Part shown: in pieces, positions 1-14,448 of the stretch
Position numbering within the stretch: the first letter of the stretch is position 1
How the letters are laid out: every line of letters starts with the position of its first letter
NCBI GenBank assembly: GCA_013398175.1
Contig: VZRZ01007703.1
Location: 1,463,069-1,527,068, forward strand
Length of the DNA stretch: 64,000 nucleotides
Reading direction: 5' to 3'
DNA from: Climacteris rufus
Taxonomy: Eukaryota; Chordata; Aves; Passeriformes; Climacteridae
Notes under the pieces: model-generated
What the model saw: only the letters and a program-made list of their open reading frames with translations
The model's database searches: none
Told to the model about the DNA's origin: nothing
Translations under genes and position numbers: made by a program

Positions 1-3000
1 TGGGTAATCCTGTTGATGAAATATAGAATTTCTTTGTGTAATGAGCTGGGAGCTTGACAGTGCCAACTCCTGGATTGTTTCCTCAAATATTTATAATGGA
101 TATGGATTAATTCAGAGGACCTCTTGAAGGGTGAACTTAGCCATCGTGTTGCACCACCAGCTCAGAAGTATTTAGATGGAAGTGAATTTTTGATATAAAG
201 TTCATATCCAAGTTGCTTTTTGGCAGGCACCATGTGGAGGGTAAGATTTAGCACCAGGTAAAGGAAGGAATCCCTGCTCTGAATGAACAGCCCAGATGTG
301 TGTTGCTGTTGGGCCTGTTGTTAATGTTATTTCTGATGAGGCATGTTTACTTACTTTCACCATGACTGTCTGGAAATCCCATGGCAAGGAATGTCAGAAC
401 ATTTGCCAAATCACTACTTCACCCGTCAAGCTGATTGTTGCATGTTATTCAGTCTGGTTCACATTAAGGGTTTGTTCCATCATTGCCTTTGCTCTTATGG
501 GGTATATTGATTACTTGTGGTGGGTTTTATAACAAACAGCCCTTTTTGAGGGATTACTCCCCCCTTCCCTCCCTGAGCCTGTGGCATGTTAGTAAATACA
601 GAACTAATCTTTTCTACTTCAGACACAGTCTGTCTAAGGCAGTTCATCCAAAGGAATCAAAAGCAAACTCCTTCCAGTGGTTGATTAGTATTATTATATT
701 GTCTTTTGCAAAGCAAACAAAAAAGAAACAGCTTACCTATAAAATGGAAAGAATGTAATAAAACTGAAAGAGACCTAATTTCTTCTCCTGTCAGGTATCT
801 TATTTTTCCATATAACAAAACTGCTGCAAGAATGAGAAGTCCTGCAAGCAAAGGGAGGCCAGTGCTGCTTGAGAGCCAAGTGGCTGCATGAAGGGGAAGC
901 CTGGCAGCCTGGGGTCTGGCTGGCTGGGGGTGCACACGGCCGAGCCCCCTCGTGCCAGCATCACTGGGGGGCTGAAGTCTCTCCAGGGGTTCCTCCAGAG
1001 CACAAGAGGAGATTTGACTGATAAAGACAGGCCTGAAAGGCTGTCTCAGATCTGCTGTCTGCAGTCCCTGTGAAACTCTGCAATGGACAGAGGGGGCCTT
1101 TCACAGCCTGGGTTTGGCAGCCTGGCATGCTCCCCAGGCTCTGATTTAACAATTTCGTCTTACGTCCAACCTTACATGAATGGCAAAAGCAGAAGGGATC
1201 AGAGAGTGTAGACTGTTGCTTTGCAAGAGAGAGGCAACATGCTTGGAACCCTCTGGAAGTTATATCATTGCTCTTACTTATTTTCATAGTTCCTTATTGA
1301 TCCTGTTGGTTCTACCTGTTGGTAAAGTATGAGCTGAATTAATAGAGGGTGAAACTCCACTGGAAAGTACATGCTCAAATAATTCGTTTTAAAAATGGAT
1401 TACTTGTTTCGTTTCTGCTATGTATGTATTGCATCTATACCTAACTTGTCTTTTTGTTGTGTTCTAAGAATTCCTGAGTATCTTGCAGGTAAGTTGAGAA
1501 GGAAACAAGATGGGATTGTGCTCTGTAAATCCTTTAAAATGGAGGAAGGCACCTTAAAAAGTTATTAAGTTATTATTAAGCACAAAGTTTATTTGTACTT
1601 TTGAAATTCATATTGGTCCCCTGGAAGATGTGTGAGGACTGCCAGTTCAAATAGTAAAATTCTACTTCAGTAGTAATTGCATGTTTTCTGAAGGTGCTAC
1701 TTATTAAAGGTAAAATGTGCTTTTTGCAGAAAGACATTTATATGCTAAAACTTACGTGGAAATTACTGCCAATGAAGCAAGAAAAGAAAGTAGAAGGACG
1801 GGTGCTGTCACCTGTTAATTTGTGCCAGGTTTCCCTAGGCTTGTTCTATTAAAAGCTTCTCTCTGAGGTAATGGATTTAGGGGTGGGATGATAACAAGAG
1901 GCACAGCAGGCTGAGTCTGGAGGTGTTTTCACCTTTTGAGCCAAAAGTGGTGATAAGAATCAGCAGTGATACTGAGAAGAATGGATCTGGAACTTAGGGA
2001 TGAACCAAAGAAATCTAACCTGAAATTAGGCTGTGATGAAGAGCTTTTTTGGAGTATTCTAAGTCAGATCAACAGCTCTTCATTAATGCAGTCTGACATA
2101 CATTTATTTCAGTACTGTGATCCATAACAGCTAACTCCAAATGGAAGCAAGAAACTCAGCTGAACACAACTTGGCAAGTTGCTGTGGTGTTGGAGCTGTG
2201 TATGCACTTTTTGGCTACATGGAAGAAGTTGCAACAACTTAAACTGGAAATGTTCAAAGCTCAAAGAAAAGTTTCATATTTGAAACGTGGAGGAAGATTA
2301 TGCTCTGGGCACACGCCAGAAAATGAGAGGGAGGAGCTGACATCACCTTAGCTGGATTTGAGCTTTTGTTGGCTGAAAAAAGGCCTGAGAAAAAAGTGCA
2401 TCTCTGTAACAGCAAATTGTATTGCTTAGGCCATTTACAGGGACTCCTTGCTGTGCTGTCCCATTCCCTGGCATCCAAGTCATGAAAACGGCCAAGAGCT
2501 GTCAAGAAATACAGTGCTAAGAGATGGCATGTAAAGAAAATAGAGGTGTTCAGCTCTCACCTGCCCCAGGCCTCTTCCTTGGCATCCCCTCACAAGTCCA
2601 TTGCCTCTCTCTGTTCCAGTCTCCGAGACCCCTGCCCTGTGTATGTGGACTACCAAAAACAAAAAAAGGAAATGAAACCAAAACAAAATCAATCAGCCCT
2701 GGAAAAATGGCTTTTAAACTCTTTGTTTAGTAAAAGGTGGCTAAGCAAGTGATCACCAGCTGACATTTACTGCTGACTGTTTGGAAGTCCAGTTGAAAAC
2801 GAATTGACAGAAGTAGCATTGATGGTAAGAGATCCTGCAAGAAGTAAAGCAAACCTCAGGACAGGCAAATAAACATCCATTTCTTGGTATTCCTATACAC
2901 TTCCTTGCTGCTGTTTGTGAGCAGCATGGTGCAGCTAAGAAATCTGATACTTTGCAGAAATCTTACTCTTTGCAGGAATGGGAAGGGATACAGTGCTGTT

Positions 3001-6000
3001 GACTTGCCTCCTTTAGGCCATTTAGGCCTCTATTCTGTATTTTTTAATCTCATCATACAGCAAATTAAATATGCAAACACTTATCATAAATTACAATAGC
3101 TAACAGTGGTAAAATTCAGCTGAAGATAAGTCTCCAAATTTTCTGCTGTAAATCTTGATGCATTGGCTTGCTGACACATGGTTAAAACACAGCCGTAAAT
3201 CTCTTTGTGAGACGTGGTGAGGAAGGAAACACACAGGAGTTTTTCATCACAGCAGTTACAAGGAAAAAGCTCAGAGCTCCTTGCTGCCAATCCAACCCCA
3301 CTGGTGTCTGAAGTAATTAACAAATTCCTGTTTTTGTACCAAGGCTGGAAAGTGATAAAAAGAAACAATCGAGTTGCTTTTACCTTGATTCCTGTCACTG
3401 AGAAGTTCAAGCACCCACAAAAGCCTTCAGATGTTTTCACTTGAGTTCAATTCAAACATCGCAGAGTTTGCTGTTCCCACCCCCCACTTTTTGATCTGGT
3501 GTATGATATAATCAAACTGTTTGCATCTCTACCTTAAAAGTAGGCACATAGTTAACATGCCAGCTTTGAAATATGTTTAGATACTGCTAAAAATCTGTTC
3601 AGGTCCAAAAATGGTCATTGTTTTCAGGAAATCTGCACTAAAATATTTTCTTATATTTTTTGTATTGTAAAATGCAGAAAAAAGGAGAAGTTGCATGGAG
3701 ATACATGACCAGAAGGATAGATGGAGCTGTCTCTGTCTCTTCCCTAATTCAGGTATGATTCTACAATTAGTTAATACAGGACTGCTGAACATGGTAGTCC
3801 TGTCCTCCTCCCACTCCCCTTCTGGGGATTCCTGAGCATCAACCCAGAGGTTCACACCTTGATCTGGTCAGTCCGTTTGCTAAATAGCTAGAAACCAAAT
3901 CCAACCAAAATCAGGGGGGGAAAAGTATTTTTGGAGAACTAAAGTAACTCCTGTGGGAGCCAAGTGGGAGCCATGGATGATACAAGAAGGGAGCAGTGGT
4001 GCCAGCTGGGGGCTGCAGGTGAGATCCTGCTCTTGGGAACCAGCAGGGACCGAAGCCCTGGGAGTTGAAGCGCTTGGTGTGAAGCACCCAGCAGTACTCA
4101 GCAAAAGGCAATTCCATTGTGTGAAGGGCACAAAGCTGAGGGCTGGAGGCAGCCATGAGGCAGTGGATTTTGTGAGCAGATTTGGAAGAGAAAGCCAGCA
4201 TGTTTGGGCACTACAAGTGGGAGGCTGTTCCCTGTGTGCAGTGTGGGGACACAGCTCTATGAATGGAGGCATTAATCGGGAGCGCGGCCGCAGCAGCGGC
4301 TCGGGAAAGCTGTTTGGTGCTCGCTTGTGTCCCTTCCATTGCATCAAAGCTCGAGCACTTCACTGAATAAAGGCATATGGGACCAATAAAGCAGATTTAA
4401 GGAGATGGAGTCCAGGTGGCAAAAGGGTATAATGGGAAGTGACTTATGGGAAAATGTTGCATTCAAAACTCCTCTGTTGGTTTAGGTGACCCTGTAAATC
4501 CAGGCCCTGCTTTTAGTCAATGGGACTACTCATGAGAGCTAAATTACTTATGTTGCAGGATTGAACCTACTGAAAGGAAGACTTTTCAAGGAGGTCAAAA
4601 TAAATGTTCTAACTCATGCTTACAGTGTTCTTGGTTTTTAGCGTGAGCCCAGTTGTGAACGCAGACAACCAATTTGCTGTAATTTGTGTATTTGGTTGGC
4701 ATGTGTTTACAGAGGGGAGATCTGGATTTATTTTAAAGAACTACTTTGCCCCTGGTTTCCGTATCCTTCCCTTAATCCCTCTCCACAAAAGAAGCTCAAA
4801 CAAAACCCCCATACTCTCCCTGCCCCCACTTAATGGAAAACTTGAAAGCAAACCCTGCACAATGTACCTTTCATATGCACATAGGTACCTTGCAGTGAAA
4901 TGAGAAACAGCAGAAGAGCTCTGCAATAACCATGACAGAGTGTGCAAGGAAAAAAACAAGCCTTCAGTAGAATACTGCTCGTTAGATCTTAATAGCAGAA
5001 AAAAGTCCCCTAGAAATAAATCCTCAACATGATTCTCATATGAAAGAGAATCTTTCCACGTTGAAACCAAATGTTCAAAAGTTCTCTGCTTTGTTGTATT
5101 AATGCCCATAATTTATTCTTCTTAGAAAATATCCCTCACAGGCTGTTAGAGCACTCAGTGTGGTACATCATAATAAAAACAACTTAGAAGGCAAAAACAT
5201 TAGAACAAAAACAAAACTCTGAAAGCTTTAGTGAATAAAGACATGCAGGGGGGTCTGGAAAAAGGACACAAACATTGCGAGGAATCAAAAACAGAAGATA
5301 AATTGTAAGCAGAAATATAAACTAAGCTTTGCAAACAAACAAGTCCATTTAGAATTCTCAAATAGTTGTATGTAAAATTGATTCGTGCAGCCCAAAACCT
5401 TCACTGCACAGTCGTTCCTCCCTGCAGCATCCAAAGCTGAACAAGCAAGTTCACTCTTGGCTTTTTTTTCCCACAATCAAGTGCATGTCAGTGCAGGAGC
5501 AGAGCTGTCACTGGGATTGATACCTGCTCAGTTGTGCACTTGTGAGGCCCTAATCCACGTTGTAGTTGGGTTTGTAGCTTCCTCTCACAATGGCTTTTCC
5601 GTGGGCTTCACACAAAATGCAAGGATGAGTTGTTCAATCACTTGAAATAGCTTTTACATCCCAACTGGAAATGGTAAGAATTTTTTTCATTTTTTTTTTT
5701 GCTTCTAATATATTTGTTTAACTTCTTCAACCCCCAAAAAAGGTTGAGATGTTTATGTTCTCTCGAGATTCAAATTTATTAGGGTGATGAAAATCCAAGC
5801 ACTGTAGTAATAGTGGCCAACCCACTGCATCAACAACACAAGTCATGCCACAGCTTGGGCCAACAGCTGCTTGCTGGCACAGTAGCTGGTGAGTGGTCAA
5901 AATTCTTCACCATGCTCCAAAGGCTGGCCTTGGTGTATCACCTGCAAATCCATGTGTATTTCCAAATGCTGTCCTGTAGTGGGACCCCTTGGAAGTCATC

Positions 6001-8489
6001 AGTCCTTCCTCTGTAAGCCTTTTGTGGAGCTTCTTGACTTCTCTCTGCTCTAGGGTATGTTGGCTGTATTTGTGGCTATGTTTGTTGGCTACTCTCACCT
6101 ATGGATCAGTGTTAGCACCTGGTGCATTGCTCTTTGATGGAAAGGGTGCAGTTTGTGGGGAGTGTGTAAATATAAAATTAGTTTTTATTTAATCTTCATA
6201 ACCCGTATTCCTAGTGGACTATCCCTTGTCAGGCCTTTATAGTCAGGTTTCAACACTGGATTTTCTGTAGCAGATAAGAGCAGCCTTGAAATTTGTTAGG
6301 TTCCCTTCTTTAGGGATTTTATTAACTTCGTCCCTAGTTACAATTTGTGAGTTACTGTTTCATTTAAGAAATTTGTACATCTTGTTCAGGATGTAGAATT
6401 TGACTAAAGTTGTACATACAGTACAAGACTAGGAACTTCAAAATTAGGTGGAGCTGTATTTGTGTTAGATTAAAGAGATGTTGTTTGGGATAGGGCATAA
6501 GGGATTGGCTTTGGGAAAAAAAAAACAAAACAGTAAAAGAGAAGGATTGGAGGTGTAGAGAGCAATGTTTTAGTGATAAGGAAAGTAGATGAGAACCCAT
6601 GGTGTCAGCCCTCAAGCCAAGGAGCAGGATCTTGGCTGATGCTGGTAATGCTCTGTTCTCCCCTGTGGCTCTTTTCTGACCTTATCCAGGACTTGGAGTG
6701 CCCTGCATGATGGCCAAAGTGATCAAGCTATGAGCTATCTCAGCTAGTTCTAGCTCTCTCAGAGGAAAACTGCAGCCCATGCAGTCTTTGCATGATGGTC
6801 AGGGAGAACTAAGCTTTAGTTTATGACCTTTATGATTCTTCGCTTATCCAAACATCATCTCCCCACACACACTTACCCCTGGCTACAGTTTATGACCTTT
6901 TCTCTTCCATCCCAAACTGCCCATGGCAGATACCCTCACAGAGGTGGATCCTACTGTGCTATTTTATAACTGTTTGTAGCCTGGTTTGCTGTTGTTAACA
7001 ATGCTCAGGAAAGGAGGATTAATATTTTGACAGATGATTTTTGAAGCTCTGGGTCTGATAGCTTTTCAGACTGAAGACATATTTTTGCATAAACTGAGGA
7101 TAAAAGACACCATAACATCCCCACCAGTGGGCAAAACCTGGTGGAAATAAACATTTAATGGCAGGAAAAATGTTAACAGAAGTGGTAAACCTTGGAGTTT
7201 AAGCAAAGCTGTTATGCAGCTGTAAAACTATAAATGAAGGGTTAAGAACAAGAAAATATGCCAAGGCAAAGTCAGAGATACAAGACCACATAATCCATTC
7301 AGATTGCAGCAGGAGTAACTCCAGCCATGCCTAGAAGGTAGCTGGACAAAGTTTGTTTTTTCCATTAGCTCAGCTCATGCAATTATGCTTGTACAGAATT
7401 ACATATTTCTGCACAGTTCTGGCCACAGAAGTTGTTTCTTCATGCTCAGACCTGTTTGCTGGAGGTGAAACTGAGCTGGGTCATTGGAGCTGCAGAGAGA
7501 CTCCTAATGAAACAAAACTGCATGAGGTTGTGCTTTGCAGGGGGTGGATGGTTGGATTAGGCAGTGCACTAAGTAGTCCCCCAGGACATTTTTCAACTGC
7601 ACTGCAAGCTCAGTGATCAAATATGGAACAGATTAACAGGAGGAGGGGTTGTATATTTCTTGTAAGTCACAACCTTCTTTTATTCATGACTATCTGCAGT
7701 GCAATTTTTTAAGTGCTGCTTTTTTAGGGTTGATTTTAGTGCTGTAATACTCATGGCATATTTAACTGCCAGCATAACATTCTGATGATTTTATTTGTAT
7801 CAATACTGTTTAAAAATGAATGCAGAAAGTACGGGGATTAAAACGAGTTATGTTCAAAAGGTCTTTATTTCTAGCAGTCTGGGATATCTGTAAACACAGC
7901 TTTTAAAATAGGATCTTAACATTAGCTCCAGAAATCCATATATAGGTGCTCAATGTGTGGCCTGATTTAATTATATAGCTACACCCTTGATTGCATGAGA
8001 TCAAGAGATGTTCATATATCTGATTCAGATGAGAACAGCTGTTTTAAAGCTGAGCCTGTATAATCTTTTCTCCTATGTGTTCTGAATATTGAAAAAGAAA
8101 TAATATTTTTTATAATTTTCATTAACCTTCCAGTAGAGCCTGGCCTTAGCTACATATGAAAGCATGAATCATGCCCCTTGCTGTAGGTATTCTCCTCAGC
8201 TGTTGTAAAACCAAATTTCTGAATACTAATTTCTGTACCTAGTGTACCTGGAAACTTATCATTTTTGTTTTCATTAGTTTTGCATGTTTTGCATGATCAA
8301 AATAGGACTTTGATGTCTGACATTTTCTACGTGCAGCTATACCTGTGCATGTGCAGCCCTGCCCTGATCTGAGCAACTTGTGCCTTGCTGCTGCCTAAAG
8401 CCAATTCCAGAAAGCAGATCCAACATCTCTGAGCACAGCCCACTGAGGATATGCTGCAGGGAGAGGCTGTTTGATATTTTCACAAGCGC
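1..8489. other. No gene seen
   Basis: AT-rich, mostly unique-looking sequence. All open frames are under 160 codons and none looks like a known protein. There is a small GC patch with an 8-bp GCGGCCGC at 4284-4291. In mammals TAF2 lies 5' of ENPP2, but I found no TAF2-like exon here. Confidence 0.6.
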
Positions 8490-8621
8490 ATGCAGTGACT
8501 GGGCAAGGAGGAATGGCTTACAACTGAAAGAGGGCAGGTGCAGATAGTATATTAGGAAGAAACTTCTCACCAGATGAGTTTTAAAGTCCCTTCCAACCTA
8601 AACCATTCTATGATTCTGTGG
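8490..8621 (+). mobile_element. CR1 LINE 3' end fragment
   Basis: It reads gggcaaggaggaatggcttacaactgaaagagg, then attaggaagaaacttctcac, a deletion, then cccttccaacctaaaccattctatgattctgtgg. These are the standard bits of an avian CR1 3' end in the + direction. It is internally deleted and has no coding capacity. Confidence 0.85.
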
Positions 8622-10961
8622 AAATGCAGTGATGGCCACAGCCTGTAAAAGAGTGGTGGTGGCACTGCACAGATTGCCTTTTAGGGATCTTAAATAATTC
8701 TTTATATATACACATTTAAAAATTATGTGGTTTTGGGTAGAAATCCATTTCCAAAGCCCTTCAGGACAGGCACCAGCTTCCACTTCCTTTGCTGTGTGCT
8801 CCCCTGCCCCAGGCCACTGCCTCTGCTTGAACTGTGCTAGTTGATTAATTCTGACAAAGCATTATCTAAAGCAATATCCACTGCTCCCCATGACCTCTAG
8901 GGACAGCAGCATCTGTTTTGCTAAATAGACTGAATTTGTTTATACAGAGTGAGAGTTGCCTAAGATTTATTTTAACTGAGTATGACTCAAAAGAAGTCAG
9001 TAGCTGTAAGACCAAAAATGCTGTGGTGTTAAACTGATGTAAAGATCAACCAAAATATTGTTGGATTGCAATGAATATATTGGGAAATGCTAGATCTTGC
9101 CAGTTCCTGCAAACCATGCTGAAATGAGAGTAAGTAGGGAAGTTTGTGCTTGTCTCCAAATTCAGGTATATATTAACTCTGTAAATGTGGAGAAATCATG
9201 TAGTTTGTAATGTTAACATATCTTTATTCATCAGAGGACTTGTAACAATAAGTTTCAGCTCCTCTGCTGTAGTACAGATTCTTTTTCATGGGGCAACAAA
9301 TAATGAAAAGTGATAAGCTAAAATCGAAGAAAAAAAGGAAAATTATATGAAAGTGAGATGGGGCTAAAAGGTTGTCAATGGCCTGGCAGGCTGCACATGA
9401 GCTTCTAAGGCAAGTGAGATGCTTTCTTTTTTACCTGGAATTCAAACAAATATTAGCGAGCATAGTGTTGGGAACAGCCTGCTATAAGGTGGAAACCTGT
9501 GAGTTTGATCGTTTGTTTCTTCTTCCTTGATACTTTTTGCTCCCTTTGCCCACATATTTTGCTTCTAGATACTGTAGGATATAAGTGTATTTTATTTTGC
9601 TTGCATTCAGTACTTGCAGTACTCTAACTGGATTTGTATCTAAAATTCTTTGATCTTACATGCAAAAATACTGATATCATATTTTAATATTTCTCAAACA
9701 CTTGAAGTCTGTTTCTGTGGTCTCTGTGCATTATCACATGCTCTGTGCTGTCTTTTCTACAGCAGTCCTGTTTCATTTATGATACAGGACCCACTACCTA
9801 TGGAGTAGCTCCTCAAACCTTTGATTTTATCCTCCTTTTCAATGTGCCCCCTCTTGAAAGACTGATGTTGAAGGAAGGGGTTGTAGGGAACAAGGAGGAT
9901 AGTTGGGAAAATTTCACAGTGGGGTTTGGGTTGTTTGAGAGGGTGGGCAGGATTTACTTCAGGACAAGAGATTTGCTTCTCCAGCCTGCACAACAACACG
10001 TTTTTTATGGGAGAGATGCAGGCTGCATGTGCAGCTGTGCTGAGGGAGTGGTGTATGACAGACAGCCACGACCACATTCCTGGATCTCTTGGGTGCTCTT
10101 GGGACAGTGAGCACCTTTTAAAACTCCTTTCCTTTGAAATAAACCTACAGTGTGATCTGTGGTCTGTAAGGGACTCAAAGACACCCAGAGAAGATGATCT
10201 TCAGAGATTTCAGCCATGAAGTGTGAGCCAGTTGCACACACTGCTGAGCACACACAAAGATCTCTGAAAGATTTGTAACTTGACAAAATTTGTATGGAAT
10301 TTGGTAGGGATGAGTGAATGTATTCACTTGACAAAGGCCTTTCTTCCCTGGTACCCAAAATCTTGTCTGTTGCTCTAGTGTAAGTAAGCCTGAGATCTTT
10401 TTGTGGAAAAGACAGATAATTTTGGTTAACACCAGTACAGAAAACAATACATTCTTTCTCTTAATCTCAAAAATGTTCAGTGTATTTTGCTGTAAACTAA
10501 AAATAGATTAAAAACACCAACTCTTTTCAGCACAAAAATACCAGTGCAAATGTAAGTTTGTCAGAGCAATAAACAGCAAAAATCAAAATCTTATAAAGGA
10601 AAAATTGGCTAATCTGAGAGCCACACTGCTATTAACTTTCCCTGTAACCTAATAAAGAATCACTCTGAGGGCCCATCCTTTCACCTGCAGCATTCACTGC
10701 CATGCCCCAAGCTAAAGGTGATAAATTCTGCCTTTACTCCCTCCATGTCAGCTGCAGCTTCAGCAATATTTGGATTTCATGCATGCTGTGTATTGAGAGC
10801 CACTACTTTGTATCTATTTAAGCAAGAAGCCTTCAAAATAATAAAAAAAATCACAGTTAAAATAAATTAATTTATTTATAATAAATAAGTCACTCCAATC
10901 TATTAAAAACCCAAAGGCCCTGCTGTTGTTATCTGGATGCATACATTTAAAATTACATGCA
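8622..10961. other. No gene seen
   Basis: Unique-looking sequence with AT-rich runs near 10840-10890. The two overlapping open frames near 9750-10220 show no recognisable domain and no supporting splice structure. Confidence 0.6.
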
Positions 10962-11277
10962 TGTCACAGCATCGACACGAAAGGACAAGCCAGAGACACC
11001 TGTTACCAGGATCAGAGAGAAGGAAGGAAGGGGGGCAAGACCCGCCTTCTTTATTTTTTATATCCATTTGGAAATCACTATTCATTGGAGGAAATCAGTT
11101 CTTCCTCCCTCAATTACAGTGGTCAAAGGAAATGTCCATCAAAGTTCTGTGTCCATGAGAAAGGAATGTGAATGATAAGATACAGTTACAATAACATAGC
11201 TATGTTTACAGAAAAGACTGTGAGAACTAACTACAAAGAAAGTAAAAACATTCACAACTGCAAGAAGCAAGGCAACA
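10962..11277 (-). mobile_element. Solo LTR, family A, copy 1
   Basis: A 316-bp element runs TGTCACAG...GGCAACA on the + strand and is flanked by catgca and tatgca, a 6-bp target duplication with one mismatch. On the minus strand it starts TGTTGCC, has an overlapping TATAAAA/AATAAA stretch (complement of 11050-11062), and ends TGACA, so I read it as minus-oriented. It is nearly identical to copy 2 and more distant from copy 3. No internal retroviral genes remain beside it. The 6-bp duplication suggests a class II (ERVK-like) retrovirus. Confidence 0.85.
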
Positions 11278-11283
11278 TATGCA

Positions 11284-14200
11284 CTCTAGCAAAGGTGGCC
11301 TGAGCTTGGCAGTGGCTCATAGGCTGGCTCAAGGCATGGGATTGGAAATTGAGGTACTCTGGTTTTGTAGTTAAATTCCTAAAAGCAGAAAAAGCACTCT
11401 GGTGAAGGACTTTGCAAACTGAAGAAAATAATCTTACCCGTTACTGAATAGCTCTATTAAATGATGAGAAAAAGCTCGGCACCACCTTGTTATCTGCACA
11501 TGACCTCTCCTGAGGCATCTGTGGCAAAAAGTAAAACACGAAATAAAAAGCACAGATGAAGTGAGTGCCTGAGAGTGATGAATTTGAAAGCAGAGCTTCA
11601 AGACAGGGCCACTTTCCACGGAGCCACTGCAGGCAAAGGTCACATGTGCGGGTATAAAACCATTCCTGAAAGCAGCGCCTTTGTCCCCCCGCTGCCTCCC
11701 AATGGAGTCATTGTCCTTTCGGGGCAGCTGGCACCCTGACTGCAGCCCCAGGCCGGCCAGGCAGCCCCGGGAGCCCTCCCCGGCCATTCCCGGCCCAGCC
11801 ATGGAGAAAAAAGAGCCGCTGGTACGGTAGGAGCCTTCCCCTTCTGCCCTGTGTGTTTTCCTGGCTTGCCAAAGTAGCCTTAAATACGTACAACTGCAAG
11901 CAAAGTCAGGCAGTGAAGGAGCGTGGATGTTTTTGCGAAGTGCAGCTTTGGCTGGGATTTGGCAGATAGGAAGTCCTTCCAAAGCGCATTCAGGGGTGAT
12001 GTTGGAAGTCCCCTGCTTCATAAATAAAGGAGAAAATATTATTTAATGCCCAGAGAAGAAAATGTATTTTAGAAATCACTGTAGTTCTTGTATAGCTTGT
12101 TTTGCCTCCTGAAGAGATCTTCTCTCTTAATCTTTTTAATATAAACTGCGTTTCATATATATTCTTACCTTACAGCAATATCAAAATTGGCATCCAGCAC
12201 AGACAAGAGCAAAGTATCTTATGTTTTGTTTATATCTACCTACTACAGTATTAATATTGTGCAAGTACATAAATATGAGTTTAGAACTCCTACATCACTT
12301 GGCTTTTGATTTATATTAAAATTTCCCATGTCTGGAGCTTCACTGGTAAAGTCCTGGGCTTAAAAGCAGTCTGTCTCAATAAGGTTCATCTTACAGGTAC
12401 TTCTCCCTAAGCCTTTTTCTCCAGGGGAAATAATATGGATTTCTTTAATCAGGGTAGTAACACATCAAGGATCTGTAATATTTTCCATAGCTCCCTATGC
12501 CCCAACTGTAAAGTGATGATTAGAGAGACAAGTTGATAAAAAGTAATAAAACACTTCATGCCTGGGAGTTCCCCTCCTCATAATGGACTCATAATGGTAT
12601 TGATTACTCTGAGTTTGAAGTGTTATTCTTGGGTCCCTCTTTTGAGTTTCTTTTGCTTCTGATTTGCTTAGATTTTGATTGTGATTTGCTTCTGATTTCT
12701 GCTGATCTATGCAAGCTTCCTGTCAGCATGTGTCAGTGCTGTGCAGGCTGTTCCTTATTGCCACCACATCTGTGATGGAAACTCTGAGTTCTGCAAGTAG
12801 AATTGGGATGCTGACTTGTCCAACTTAAAAAAAAAAAAAAGAAAGGGAAATAGGGCATTTCAAGAGTGTTGAAGTTCTGCCTGAAGTTTACATGAGTGCT
12901 CCAGCTCTTCCCACCAGATGTGTGGTGGGGTTTGGGGAGGTGGGCTAGGGGCTGGCAGAGAGCACTGGCTGTACCTGGTGGGTAGGGGGAGATAGTAGGG
13001 ACTTGTCTGTACCTAAAAGAAAGCAAAGGTGACTGTGCCCCTAACACTGGCTGCCCACAGGGGGCTTGCTGGACTGTTGATGGACAGATACAGACATTTT
13101 TAGATTAAGAGCTACCCATGAAGTGCAAGGCTGTAGAAATGTTTCCTCCTAGGAGGTGGGCTTGTATAAGATGTTAAGAGAAAATAGTGCTTAATTTCTG
13201 TAGTAATGTTTATTCTACAAAATCTTAGCTTATTTCAGAGGTTGTAATGTGAAGGTTAAACTATAAGTTTAATGTCACTGCAGCAGGGAGGTTTCCAATT
13301 ATTCATCAAGGATGCCAGCTGAGTTTGAATGCCAGACAGCTAAAGATATGTTAGCATCGTTCTTGAAAGCTGGAGCTGTTCATAGCAGTGCCCACATTGC
13401 AGCCTTTACTGAAGGATGCCAACTGGAATCCTGTGACATTAGCTGAACTGGAAGTGGAGGTAATGAATATTTGTGAGAGATGAATGAAGAGTGGTGCATG
13501 AGACTGCTCCTGGCAGTGCTGGGGCTAGCACCAGCTCGTCCAAATTCCTGTGTGCTATTGGAAGTGCTCATTTATGGCACTTCCCCACATTAATGGATCA
13601 CTTACGGAAACACAGCAAAGTCTGCTATTGCAGGCACACCAGTAACACAAATTGGTTTTCAGGTGCCCACAAAGCTGACAGCAGCTTTGACCTATGCCAT
13701 GCCTTGCTGGATGAGGGTTTTTGAGCCTTCCAGCTTGGCTCTCCCCATGCCACCCACACCAGCCCAGCTGGGATGCCCTCCCTTGCACTCACCACCGGGT
13801 GAGATGACAACTGTGTTTGTAGGGTGCCAGATCAAATGATCTCACAGGCTTCCTTTGTCTCAAAACCCATGAAACTGTGTGTGCTCCACTCAGAATAAAA
13901 GAGAACAGGGTCACTGTCACTTTGGTACACAAAAAAGATGTAAATATAGAAATAAATATGTATGGGCTCTATCACTATTGGAGAACTTTTTTCCTCTTGA
14001 GTACTGTTGTTTAAATTCTATGAGAAAGATTAATGACAAATGGTCTTTTGTCCTACAAGGCTTCATGTTTCAAAATATTGAACTGAAGAATTGCTTAGAG
14101 ATTGTAGTTGGTAGTGCTGTACATAAAACATTGGATGAAAAGAGATTAAAAATACAAGATAATAGCAGATATGCTTAGCTCCTGTCTTCTTGCCCTAAGC

Positions 14201-14448
14201 CAGACAGAACGTTTCTTCAATTGCAGATGGACCTTCTTTATATCTGTGACCGGGAGATGGTGTCCTCAGATACTGGCTCTTCTAATACAATTCCTACCCA
14301 ACCATTCTCTTTTCATTTCGTTGGGTGCCTTCATGTCCTTTTTCCACACTGTTTTTCTTGTGAAGTACTTCAGAAGTTTTATCCAAAACCTTTCTCCTTT
14401 GTTGATCTAATTTCACCACGTCTTGTAGAGATTTTTAATAGGAAGCTG
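11284..14448. other. No confirmed gene; small GC-rich island near 11.65-11.83 kb
   Basis: Mostly AT-rich. A GC-rich block holds TATAAAA at 11653-11659, a CCAAT, and an ATG at 11801 in a strong context (cccagccATGG). It gives only nine codons before TAG. A minus-strand open frame of 195 codons (11434-12021) covers the same block but resembles nothing I know. A 14-A run lies near 12827-12840. Confidence 0.5.

Noticed and set aside
1..8000. 3' exons of TAF2, the mammalian neighbour upstream of ENPP2
   Set aside because: No TAF2-like coding segment, including its His/Lys-rich tail, was seen in the left part of the window.
11434..12021. 195-codon minus-strand open frame as a gene
   Set aside because: No similarity I can recognise; partly GC-rich by composition, and no splice or promoter evidence on that strand. 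Kept only as a low-interest note with the island.
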